Below, piece by piece: positions 13,870-22,011 of a stretch of 64,000 nt of DNA; position 1 is the first letter of the stretch; each line of letters opens with the position of its first letter. A program made the translations under genes and the position numbers. The stretch comes from JAPKYZ01 sp033763835 (GTDB lineage Bacteria; Acidobacteriota; Terriglobia; Bryobacterales; Bryobacteraceae). The stretch lies in NCBI GenBank assembly GCA_033763835.1, contig JANRJS010000008.1, forward strand, positions 232,138-296,137, read 5' to 3'. A model generated the notes under the pieces. It made no database searches and was not told the origin of the DNA. It was given only the letters and a program-made list of their open reading frames with translations.

Positions 13870-15512
13870 CGCTTGCCCAAAATTTGCCAGTCGGTGAACG
13901 GCGAACGCACGCCCTGGATACGAACATTTAGGCAGTACGGGACCTTCGACGCTAGCGCTCGCGCGACGGCGGGCGCGACTTGATCGAGCCGCTCGACCGT
14001 TTCGCCATCGCCCCCGAAACCTTGGGTGATGACGTCGTAGCGCGTGGGCGCGAGTTCACAGGCGACATTGGGCGATCCAGTGACGGTAGCCGCCTGGAGT
14101 TCGCGCTCCAGTCCCCAGCCCGCGTCGTTGCCGACGATCAGGATCAGCGGCAACTTGTGGCGGACTGCCGTATCGATTTCCGCGAGGTAGAACCCAAGCG
14201 AGCCGTCGCCCGTGATCACCGCGACGGGGCGATTCGGATGCGCGAGTTGCAGGGCGATACCGTTAGGGAGCGCCGAGCCGATCGTCCCTAGCGGACCCAA
14301 GCGCAACCATCCGCCCGCGTGGAGCGCCGGGATCGAGACTCGGCCCCAGTGCGCGAAATCGCCGCCGTCCCAGGCGTAGAGTGTCTCGCGCGGAAGAGCG
14401 CGCAGAAGCTCGCGGTAGAAGGCGGCCGGACGAATCGGGAGCGCCGTGTCCGACTGCGCTTCGGCGAGCCATCGGTTGTGCGACTCGCGCAACTCGGCCA
14501 GACGGTCGAACCAAGCGATGCGTACCCAAGCGCCAGCTCCGGCCGTATCGATCAGCGCGCGAAGGGCCGACTTCACATCGGCCTGAATCGCGCACGCGAG
14601 CGGCCTATTCAGTCCAAGCTCCGTGGGCTCGACATCGATCTGGATAAACTTCGCCTCCGGCGCGAACAAACGCGGACCTCCGAGCGCCAGCCGATAGTCG
14701 ATCCGCTTGCCAATGACGAGAACGACGTCCGCCTCGCGAAACGCGGTTCGGACCGCCGTATTGAGTGCGGGATCGGCATATCCCATTACGCCGGGGTGAT
14801 CGTCGGGCACGCAACCTTTGGCCATCGTGATCGTGTAGAGCGGCAGAGAAGTTCGTTCGACGAACTCGCGCAGTTCCGGGCCCGCATCGGCCCACCAAAC
14901 TCCGCTACCGGCGATGAGGATGGGGCGCTCGGCGGTGCGCAGTAGCTGGATCGCGGCGGACACATCCGGCTTGGCTGCAGTAACTGGCACGGATTCGCGA
15001 GCGGCGGCGGGCGTTGCGGTCGCCTGAAACACATCCACCGGGATCGTCAAGTGAACCGCTCCGCGGCGTCCCGCATTCGCGATCTCGCACGCGCGGCGCA
15101 AGTAGAACGGGATCTGCGACGCGTCCGCCACTTCGGCGGACCACTTGGTGACGGGTCGCGCCATGCCCACTTGATCGATGTCCTGGAAGGCTCCGCGCGC
15201 ACCGAGCTTCGAGGAGCGGCTACCCGAGACGGCGATCAGTGGACTCGACGCGAGTTGCGCGGTGGCGATACCTGTGAGGGCGTTCGTGTGTCCCGGACCG
15301 CCGGTGACCAGCGCCAAAGCGGGTTTGCGATGGATGCGCGCCCAAGCGTCCGCCGCGTGCGTCACGCCCGATTCGTGCCGCATATCGACGATGCGCAGGC
15401 CCTCGCGCTCGGCCACGGCGAGTACTTCGTTCAGGTGATCGCCGACAAGAGTGAAGATCGCGTCGAGACCTTGCCGCTTGGCTTCCGCGACGAACGCTTC
15501 CGCGCCGGTCAT
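13866..15512 (-). CDS. thiamine diphosphate-dependent lyase, IlvB/HACL2-like
   Basis: ThDP enzyme of the acetolactate synthase superfamily, 548 residues in three domains: N-terminal PYR domain with the cofactor-activating Glu47 (DMRHESGVTHAADAWARI), central domain around residues 190-330, and PP domain with the GDG-27-N motif (GDGSLGFYLAEIDTA ... VGNDAGWG). GARGAFQDIDQVGMARPVTK resembles ILVBL/HACL2 more than true acetolactate synthase; no small regulatory subunit gene follows. I favour 2-hydroxyacyl-CoA lyase (alpha-oxidation), in keeping with the acyl-CoA genes next door, but pyruvate-type decarboxylation is not excluded. Confidence 0.75.
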   Translation of the reverse strand: MTGAEAFVAEAKRQGLDAIFTLVGDHLNEVLAVAEREGLRIVDMRHESGVTHAADAWARIHRKPALALVTGGPGHTNALTGIATAQLASSPLIAVSGSRSSKLGARGAFQDIDQVGMARPVTKWSAEVADASQIPFYLRRACEIANAGRRGAVHLTIPVDVFQATATPAAARESVPVTAAKPDVSAAIQLLRTAERPILIAGSGVWWADAGPELREFVERTSLPLYTITMAKGCVPDDHPGVMGYADPALNTAVRTAFREADVVLVIGKRIDYRLALGGPRLFAPEAKFIQIDVEPTELGLNRPLACAIQADVKSALRALIDTAGAGAWVRIAWFDRLAELRESHNRWLAEAQSDTALPIRPAAFYRELLRALPRETLYAWDGGDFAHWGRVSIPALHAGGWLRLGPLGTIGSALPNGIALQLAHPNRPVAVITGDGSLGFYLAEIDTAVRHKLPLILIVGNDAGWGLERELQAATVTGSPNVACELAPTRYDVITQGFGGDGETVERLDQVAPAVARALASKVPYCLNVRIQGVRSPFTDWQILGKR

Positions 15513-15518
15513 CGCCGG

Positions 15519-16940
15519 CTATACACGTGCGCGCGCGGCTTTCCAACCGGCGTCGAGCGTGCGGCGCATTTCGGCGAGCGTTGCTGTGTGCTTCGGATCG
15601 CTCGCTAAGTTCGTGAACTCGCGAGGATCGTTGCGGGTGTCGTAAAGCTCCTCGCCCTTTTCGCTGCCGGTCCAGCGGATGTAGCGGTAACGGTCGGCGC
15701 GAACGGCGCGGCCTTCGATATCGGGATTCGCGGACACCTGCGTGAACGCGGCGGACTTCCAGGCGCGATCCGGACGGTCGAGCAGCGGAACCATGCTTTG
15801 CCCTTCGATGTGCGGGGGCGGAGTCACGCCGCAGAGCTCGGCGACGGTGGGGTAGACATCGACCAACTCCACCAGCGCCTTGCTCGAAGCGCCTTTTGCC
15901 CGGCGGCCCGGCGCGGCGACGATGAGCGGCACGCGGGAGGATTCCTCGAACAGGCTGCGCTTCTGCCAGCGGAAATGCTCGCCCAGATGGTAGCCGTGAT
16001 CGCTCCAAAAAACGATGGTGGTGCGGTCGAGCAGGCGTTGCTTGTCGAGTTCGGCGGTCACCCGGCCCACGAGCGAATCCATGTAGCTAATCGACGCGTA
16101 GTAGGCGCGGAGAACTTCGCGCTTGTCGCGCTCGTTCATCTTCATATCGCCGCCCCGCCCGGTGATGGTGATCTCGCTCGCGCGCGGGACATCGTCGAGG
16201 TCGTTCGCCGGGTTCGATACCGGGTTCATCTTTTCGAGCGGGTAGAGATCGAAGAACTTCTCCGGCGCGACGAGAGGGACGTGCGGACGCAATAATCCAA
16301 GGCCAAGAAAGAAAGGTTTGGACCCGCGGTCCGAGATCGTCTCAACGGCGAGTTCGGCGGCTGCATCGTCGGCCTGATCTTTGCCTTCGCCTTTGAAGGC
16401 GACCCAGTGAAACGCGTTCCCCGAGCCGTGCCCGGGCGTGACGTTGCGGTTCTCGCCGGCGGTTTGGTCCTCGCGGCCCGGCGGGCTGATGGCGCGATCC
16501 CAGGATTGCGGGTCGTCCCACTTATTGGTGCCCACCGAGCCGGGGACGTTCATGTGGTACATCTTGCCGATTCGCGTCGCCTGCCAGCCTTGCCCGCGCA
16601 GTAATTGCGGCAACGTGACGGCGTTGGGCATGGTGTCGCGAACCGCGATTTCATTGCGCCAAATCTTGGTCGTGTCCGGACGCACACCCGAGAGCATCGA
16701 CGTGCGGCTGGGGCCGCAGAGCGGAAAGTTGCAATAGGCGCGGTCGAAACGGACACCGCGCGCGGCGATCGCGTCCAGGTTCGGAGTCTTTACGATCGGA
16801 TGGCCGTAGCAACCGAGGGCGGCGCGGCAATCGTCGGTGGCGATGAAGAGGACGTTCGGCTTCTCGGCGGCCGCTTTGGCGGGAAGCGCCAGCATGGGCG
16901 CGGCTAAGGGGGCGGCGGCCAGAAGATCGCGCCGGGTCAT
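15519..16940 (-). CDS. secreted sulfatase, iduronate-2-sulfatase-like
   Basis: Type I sulfatase of 473 residues, exported by the Tat system (MTRRDLLAAAPLAAPMLALP signal). CGPSRTSMLSG contains the C-x-P-x-R signature whose Cys is converted to formylglycine by a maturase. Metal-ligand Asp pair is in FIATDDCRAALGCYGHP, and WSDHGYHLGEH gives the second metal site. SKPFFLGLGLLRPHVPLVAP is typical of the iduronate-sulfatase group, suggesting a sulfated polysaccharide substrate. The start overlaps the pgi stop by 4 bp (ATGA). Confidence 0.9.
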   Translation of the reverse strand: MTRRDLLAAAPLAAPMLALPAKAAAEKPNVLFIATDDCRAALGCYGHPIVKTPNLDAIAARGVRFDRAYCNFPLCGPSRTSMLSGVRPDTTKIWRNEIAVRDTMPNAVTLPQLLRGQGWQATRIGKMYHMNVPGSVGTNKWDDPQSWDRAISPPGREDQTAGENRNVTPGHGSGNAFHWVAFKGEGKDQADDAAAELAVETISDRGSKPFFLGLGLLRPHVPLVAPEKFFDLYPLEKMNPVSNPANDLDDVPRASEITITGRGGDMKMNERDKREVLRAYYASISYMDSLVGRVTAELDKQRLLDRTTIVFWSDHGYHLGEHFRWQKRSLFEESSRVPLIVAAPGRRAKGASSKALVELVDVYPTVAELCGVTPPPHIEGQSMVPLLDRPDRAWKSAAFTQVSANPDIEGRAVRADRYRYIRWTGSEKGEELYDTRNDPREFTNLASDPKHTATLAEMRRTLDAGWKAARARV

Positions 16941-18337
16941 GATTTCGACGCTTCCTTGCGCTTCTTTTCGTAGGTCGTGAAGCGCTCTCCGAACTCGTCG
17001 AAGCCCTTGCGGCCCATCAGCGCGAAGGTGAACTTCTTACCCAGCTCGACGCCCTCTTGATCGAAAGCGTTAATGCCAAGCATTTCCCCCATAAAGGCGG
17101 TCTCGAACTCCATCAATTGCAGGAACGCGCCCATGTGTTCCTCATCCAGCTTGGACAACGTCAAGGTGCAGTTGGGGCGGCTCTGTTCGGTCAGAGCGGC
17201 GGCGGTGGCGCGGCGCTCGACATCGAGGAGTTTCGAAAGCGACTGGCCGGTGAGGTAATCGAAGCCCTCGAGTCCGATTTTCTCTTTGGGAATCTTGCCT
17301 TGGCGCGACGGTTTTTCGACGGCCCAGAAGCGGAACGTCTTATCGTTCGGCCCTTCCATGTAGAGCTGGACTTGCGAATGCTGGTCCGTTGTTCCGAGCG
17401 CGGCGACGGGCGTTTGGCCAACGTGCACCGTTTCACCCGCGCGATTCTTGGCTTTGCCAAGCGACTCCGCCCAAAGCTGCCGGAACCAGAACGCCGTTTG
17501 CCAGAGGCGATTGGCGTAGGGGAACGCCACTTGGATCGACTTGCCCTTCTTCGTCCAAATCAAGTACTGGAGTTGGGCGCAGCGAAGCGCGACGTTCTCG
17601 CGAAGGTCCTTTTTCCAGGAGAGCGCGGTCATTTCGGCCGCGCCCTTGCACAATTTCTTGATGTCGATGCCGATGAGCGCAGCGGGGACGAGGCCGACGG
17701 CGGAGAGGACGCTAAAGCGTCCCCCGACGTTGTCCGGCAGATGGAAAGTGCGGTAGTCCTTCTCGGTGGCGAGAACTTTGAGATCGCCACGCCCTTCGCT
17801 AGTGACGACCGTGACGCGTTTCGTGGCCTTCTTGCCAAGAGATCTTTCGAGCCACTCCTTCACGATCAGAAACGTCGCGACGGTCTCGGCGGTCGCTCCG
17901 GATTTGGCGATCACGACGACGTGGGTGCGCTTGGGCGTCATCGAGTCCAGCGCGGCTTCAACGTACACGGGGTCGACGTTGTCGAGGATGACGAGGCGCG
18001 GATTCTTGGCGGAGAACCCCGATTGCACGGGAAGCGGTCCGCGGAGGGCGCAGTCCAAGGCCCAGGCTCCGAGTGCGGACCCGCCAATTCCGACGACACA
18101 AACGGTGTCATAGCCGCCTTGCAGAGACTTGGCATACGCGGCGATTTCCGCGATAGTGTCTTTGGCGAACGGCAAGTGAGGAAAGCCATAACTGCCGGCT
18201 TCCACGGACTTGCGGAACGCGGCGAGCGCGGCTTGCGCGGCGGGTTCGGAGGACTTCAGTTCGTCGGGGGTGATCCCGTGTGCTTCGCCGACCATCGCGG
18301 CCAGCAGGTTGGAGGCGTCGAGAGAAATCCGCATCAC
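16937..18337 (-). CDS. pgi: glucose-6-phosphate isomerase
   Basis: Interconverts glucose-6-phosphate and fructose-6-phosphate in glycolysis/gluconeogenesis; cytosolic, 466 residues. VVGIGGSALGAWAL binds the sugar phosphate, VVIAKSGATAETVATFLIV is the second SIS-domain motif, and VGGRFSVLSAVGLVPAAL the family signature. The shorter length is normal for bacterial forms of this branch. Two ATGs at 18337 and 18334 are equally possible starts. It is followed with a 4-bp overlap by the sulfatase gene, an unusual operon partner. Confidence 0.93.
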   Translation of the reverse strand: MMRISLDASNLLAAMVGEAHGITPDELKSSEPAAQAALAAFRKSVEAGSYGFPHLPFAKDTIAEIAAYAKSLQGGYDTVCVVGIGGSALGAWALDCALRGPLPVQSGFSAKNPRLVILDNVDPVYVEAALDSMTPKRTHVVVIAKSGATAETVATFLIVKEWLERSLGKKATKRVTVVTSEGRGDLKVLATEKDYRTFHLPDNVGGRFSVLSAVGLVPAALIGIDIKKLCKGAAEMTALSWKKDLRENVALRCAQLQYLIWTKKGKSIQVAFPYANRLWQTAFWFRQLWAESLGKAKNRAGETVHVGQTPVAALGTTDQHSQVQLYMEGPNDKTFRFWAVEKPSRQGKIPKEKIGLEGFDYLTGQSLSKLLDVERRATAAALTEQSRPNCTLTLSKLDEEHMGAFLQLMEFETAFMGEMLGINAFDQEGVELGKKFTFALMGRKGFDEFGERFTTYEKKRKEASKS

Positions 18338-18365
18338 CGGACAGCGTATCAGGATGCAGCGTCCG

Positions 18366-19733
18366 CTAAGCTTCCTTCGGCGCGATCCCCAGCGATTTCA
18401 TTTTCCGGTACAAGTTGCTGCGCTCAAGCCCCAGCAACTCGGCGGTGCGAGTGACGTTGCCGCGCGTTTCTTCGAGCTTCTTCAGAATGTAGTCGCGTTC
18501 AGCCGCCTCGCGAACTTGCGCGAGCGAGGTGAAGTGATCGATCGGGCGCTCGTAGACGGCGCGGCGGGCCGGGTTCAGCGGAATGTGCCTGGCGTCGATC
18601 CGCACTTGCGGATTCATGATCACGATCCGCTCCATCAGATTTTTCAACTCGCGCACATTGCCGGGCCAGGCGTACTCCTGCAGCGCGCGGTAGGCTTCGG
18701 GCGTCAGTTCCTTCGGTTTGCGGCCGTAGGCCGAAGTGAAATCGCGCAGGAACGCGTCGGCCAGCAGGGGTACATCCTCGATCCGTTCGCGCAGGGGCGG
18801 CACGTGGAACGGAATCACGTTCAGGCGATAAAACAGATCTTCGCGGAAGTTGCCGCGCTCAATCTGTTCCTCGAGGTTCTTGTTCGTCGCGGCGATCACG
18901 CGCACGTCCACCCGCACCGCTTCGTCCGCGCCGACCACCTCCAGCCGCTGCTCCTCCAGCGCGCGAAGCACCTTCGCTTGCGTCTTGATGCTCATGTCGC
19001 CCACTTCGTCGAGAAACAACGTGCCGCCGTCGGCCTTCTCGAACTTTCCGATTTTGTCTTCCTGCGCGCCGGGCAGGCTTCCCTTGCGATGGCCGAACAA
19101 CTCGCTCTCGATCAAGTCTTCGGGAATCGCCGCGCAGTTCAGCTCGATAAAGGGTTCCGCCGCGCGCGAACTCAGTTCGTGGATCGCCCGCGCCACCAAC
19201 TCCTTTCCCGTGCCGCTTTCGCCGAAAATCAGCACGCGGCCGTTGGTCGCGGCCATTAGAGCCAATTGCTGCCGCAGCGCCTTCATCGGCACGCTTTCGC
19301 CGATGATGCGGCTGCGCGGGTCGTTCGACCCGTGCAGCTTTTGGACCTCCATTTCGAGCCGCCGTTGTTGCGCGGCGTTCTTCACGACCACCGCCACTTT
19401 TTCGATCGTCAGCGGCTTCTCGAGGAAATCGAACGCGCCGAGTTTGGTGGCCTTCACCGCCGTCTCCACCGTGCCATGGCCGGAAATCATGACGACGGCC
19501 GGCCGGTCTTCGAAGGCGATTTCCTGGATGCGGCCCAACGCTTCCATCCCGTCCATGCCGTCCATCCAGATATCGAGCAGCACCACGTCGTAGCTGCGCC
19601 GTTTCAACTCCTCGAGACAAGCTTCGCCGCCGTCCACCGCATGCGCCGCGAATCCCTCGTCGTCGAGCACCCCAAGCAGCGTTTGCCGGATCGCCTGCTC
19701 GTCGTCCACCACCAAAACCCGCACCTGCCTCAA
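18366..19733 (-). CDS. NtrC/NtrX-family response regulator
   Basis: Receiver-AAA+-Fis response regulator of 455 residues. Receiver: VLVVDDE with phospho-acceptor Asp54 (LLDIW) and Lys106. AAA+: Walker A GESGTGKE (171-178), Walker B GGTLFLDEVGD. C-terminal Fis helix-turn-helix: NVTRTAELLGLERSNLYRKM. The sigma-54 contact loop, normally GAFTGA, reads GSLPGA (residues 218-223), so the critical Thr is lost. NtrX-like regulators of Alphaproteobacteria also lack this loop and can act without sigma-54. It overlaps the NtrY-like kinase gene by 4 bp. Confidence 0.9.
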   Translation of the reverse strand: MRQVRVLVVDDEQAIRQTLLGVLDDEGFAAHAVDGGEACLEELKRRSYDVVLLDIWMDGMDGMEALGRIQEIAFEDRPAVVMISGHGTVETAVKATKLGAFDFLEKPLTIEKVAVVVKNAAQQRRLEMEVQKLHGSNDPRSRIIGESVPMKALRQQLALMAATNGRVLIFGESGTGKELVARAIHELSSRAAEPFIELNCAAIPEDLIESELFGHRKGSLPGAQEDKIGKFEKADGGTLFLDEVGDMSIKTQAKVLRALEEQRLEVVGADEAVRVDVRVIAATNKNLEEQIERGNFREDLFYRLNVIPFHVPPLRERIEDVPLLADAFLRDFTSAYGRKPKELTPEAYRALQEYAWPGNVRELKNLMERIVIMNPQVRIDARHIPLNPARRAVYERPIDHFTSLAQVREAAERDYILKKLEETRGNVTRTAELLGLERSNLYRKMKSLGIAPKEA

Positions 19734-21844
19734 CCGGCTACCTCCCGCCCCACTTCGCCTCGGATCGTCGTGCTTTCGATGGCGAACACCTCGCCCGAAA
19801 CCGCTGTCGGTACGTCGATCGTGAACCGTGTCCCCGCCGGCTCATTGTCCTCGACGCGAATCGGCGCGCGATGTTCGGAGAGAATTTGGCTCACGATCGC
19901 GAGCCCCAATCCGGTGCCGCGGCCTTTGGTCGAGAAGTAAGGAAGAAAGAGCTTCTCGCGATCCTCCGGGCTGACGCCGCGGCCGGTATCGGTCACCGAC
20001 AGTTCCACCACGTCGGGCGAAGCGAGCGCGGTCGAAACATAGAGCCGCTTAAGCGGCGAATCCTGCATCGCCTCGGCGGCGTTATCGACGAGATTGACGA
20101 TCACGCGCTTGAACTGCTCGGGATCGACGTTCACCATGGGCAGCCCGTAAGCGAGGCTTTTCGAAACCTGGATGCCCTCGAGCCGCCCCTCGAAAACGCC
20201 GAGCGCGTTCGTCACGAGTTCGTTCAAATCGGTCGGAACGGGATGCGTCGACGGGAAGCGGGAAAACTGGCTGAACTCGTCCACCAGCACGCGAACGGAT
20301 TCCACCTCCTGCAGGATCGTCGCCGAACATTCGTCGAGAATGCGCTGCGTTTCTCCCGGCGCGGCGAGTTTCTTCAATTGCCTCGACATGCGCTCCGCCG
20401 CCAGCGCGATCGGCGTGAGCGGGTTCTTGATTTCGTGCGCAATGCGCCGTGCCACTTCCTGCCACGCCGCCGCCCTTTGCGCGCGCAACAATTCGCTCGA
20501 ATCCTCGATCACGATGACGTAGCCGGACGCAACGTTCTCTTCGATCGCCGAAACGACGACGGACAGTTGCACTTTTTGCCGGTCGCGCTCGACTTCAAAC
20601 TGCCGGGACGCGATTCCGGTGCGGCGCGCGCGCTTCATCAAATAGCGAATTTCGCTAACATCTTCGCGCCCGAAAAGGTCTTCGAGTCGAGCGGGCGGAT
20701 GGCCGATCGTAGCGGGAAAGATCGTTTGGAGCGCGTGATTGGCCTTCAGAATCCGTCCTTCGGAGGAAACCGAAAGAACGCCGGTCGGGATGTTTTCGAG
20801 AATCGCCTCGGTGAAGCGGCGGCGGCGCTCGAGTTCGCGCTCGTTCGATTCCAGGTCCTGCGTCATCTCGTTGAAGGCCCGAACCAGCGCCGCCAATTCG
20901 TCCACCGCCGCGACGCGCACGCGATAGCCGAGGTTACCGCCGCGCACCTCGCGCGCCGCGCCCAGCAAGGCCGAGATCGGCACGGAGATTTGCCGCGACA
21001 GCATCAATGCGATCCAGGTGGCGACGAATAGAATGAACAGCGTAATCAAGGCCAGCAGCATGATGTAGAAGTTGCGAAACTCCTTCCGGCGCTGCGAGAG
21101 GCTCTCGAATTCTTGGATCGACCGTTGGATCTCTTCCTGCTTGCGCACTAAGTCGAGCGGAACGGCGGTGCGGATTTCGAGGCGGCTGGCGGACAAACCT
21201 TCGGCGTCGGCCAGCATCGCTCCACTTTCGACGGTGGTGGGTGGCGGATTCGCCTTCGGAGCGCACACTGCAATTCGAGCTCCGTCGCCGCGCACGATCC
21301 AAGCCTCGACGACGCCCGCTTCCCGGCACAACGAAACGGCGGGGCCGCGGGAACTCGCCGGATCGCGGGCGATCGCCGCGAAGGCGGAAGTCGCGGCCAG
21401 CCACTTCGCCTGCGCATCCGCTTTCGCTTGCATTTCGCTCTGGAAAGCCGCCGCCGTCGAAGCCAGGTCGATCCGGATGTTTTCGGCGGGGCGCGAGAAC
21501 CAGCGCAGCAGATTAAAGTTCAATACCTGAACGCTAAACAGCACTAGAAACAAGACCGGCAGGAAAGTCAGAGCCAGCGCGCCGACAACGAGTTTGGAGC
21601 GGATGCGCGAGCCTTCGCGATTCGACTGCCGGTCGATGTAGAGCTTCAGCCCCGTGCGGAATAGCATGAAGCCGAGCGTCACCGTGAGAATGAAAACCAG
21701 CGACGAAACGGCCCAATAGAGGAAAATTTGACTGACGTTTTCCGGGTCGAAACCGCCGGTGGAGAACGATCCTTGCCAAACGACAAAGGTGACGCACAGC
21801 GCCAACAGCACGCTGGCTGCGCCATACAACAGGCGTCTCTTCAT
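19730..21844 (-). CDS. NtrY-like sensor histidine kinase
   Basis: Inner-membrane sensor kinase of 704 residues, partner of the regulator downstream. Three N-terminal membrane helices (about residues 5-23, 43-63, 87-108) precede a sensor region of about 150 residues and another membrane helix (FYIMLLALITLFILFVATWI). HAMP, PAS (GVLSVSSEGRILKANHALQ), HisKA (RRIAHEIKNPLTPIALAAER, phospho-His in the HEIKNP motif, around residue 480) and HATPase (VDNAAEAM, DTGRGV, GRGTGLGLAIV) domains follow. This architecture is that of NtrY, which senses nitrogen or redox state; the signal here is unknown. Confidence 0.9.
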   Translation of the reverse strand: MKRRLLYGAASVLLALCVTFVVWQGSFSTGGFDPENVSQIFLYWAVSSLVFILTVTLGFMLFRTGLKLYIDRQSNREGSRIRSKLVVGALALTFLPVLFLVLFSVQVLNFNLLRWFSRPAENIRIDLASTAAAFQSEMQAKADAQAKWLAATSAFAAIARDPASSRGPAVSLCREAGVVEAWIVRGDGARIAVCAPKANPPPTTVESGAMLADAEGLSASRLEIRTAVPLDLVRKQEEIQRSIQEFESLSQRRKEFRNFYIMLLALITLFILFVATWIALMLSRQISVPISALLGAAREVRGGNLGYRVRVAAVDELAALVRAFNEMTQDLESNERELERRRRFTEAILENIPTGVLSVSSEGRILKANHALQTIFPATIGHPPARLEDLFGREDVSEIRYLMKRARRTGIASRQFEVERDRQKVQLSVVVSAIEENVASGYVIVIEDSSELLRAQRAAAWQEVARRIAHEIKNPLTPIALAAERMSRQLKKLAAPGETQRILDECSATILQEVESVRVLVDEFSQFSRFPSTHPVPTDLNELVTNALGVFEGRLEGIQVSKSLAYGLPMVNVDPEQFKRVIVNLVDNAAEAMQDSPLKRLYVSTALASPDVVELSVTDTGRGVSPEDREKLFLPYFSTKGRGTGLGLAIVSQILSEHRAPIRVEDNEPAGTRFTIDVPTAVSGEVFAIESTTIRGEVGREVAG

Positions 21845-21896
21845 CCCCGTCTTTCCAGAGTAGCGCGCGAGATGCGCCTGTTACGATAAAGACTCA

Positions 21897-21997
21897 GGCT
21901 CCGGGCTTCGTGCAACGTCCGGCTGCAAACCCCGCCAGGTCCGGAAGGAAGCAACGGTAGCGGTTTAGGGCGTGTGCCGCGGATCACCCGGAGTCTG
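21897..21997 (+). ncRNA. ffs: signal recognition particle RNA, small bacterial type
   Basis: The sequence carries the domain IV core CAGGTCCGGAAGGAAGCA (21936-21953) with the GGAA tetraloop and the asymmetric internal loop that bind Ffh. The outer ends pair: CTCCGGG (21899-21905) with CCCGGAG (21987-21993). About 100 nt, ending some 15 nt before dnaX; ffs-dnaX-ybaB-recR is a classical gene order. Exact ends are estimates. Confidence 0.93.
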
Positions 21998-22011
21998 GCA
22001 AGCCACCCTTC

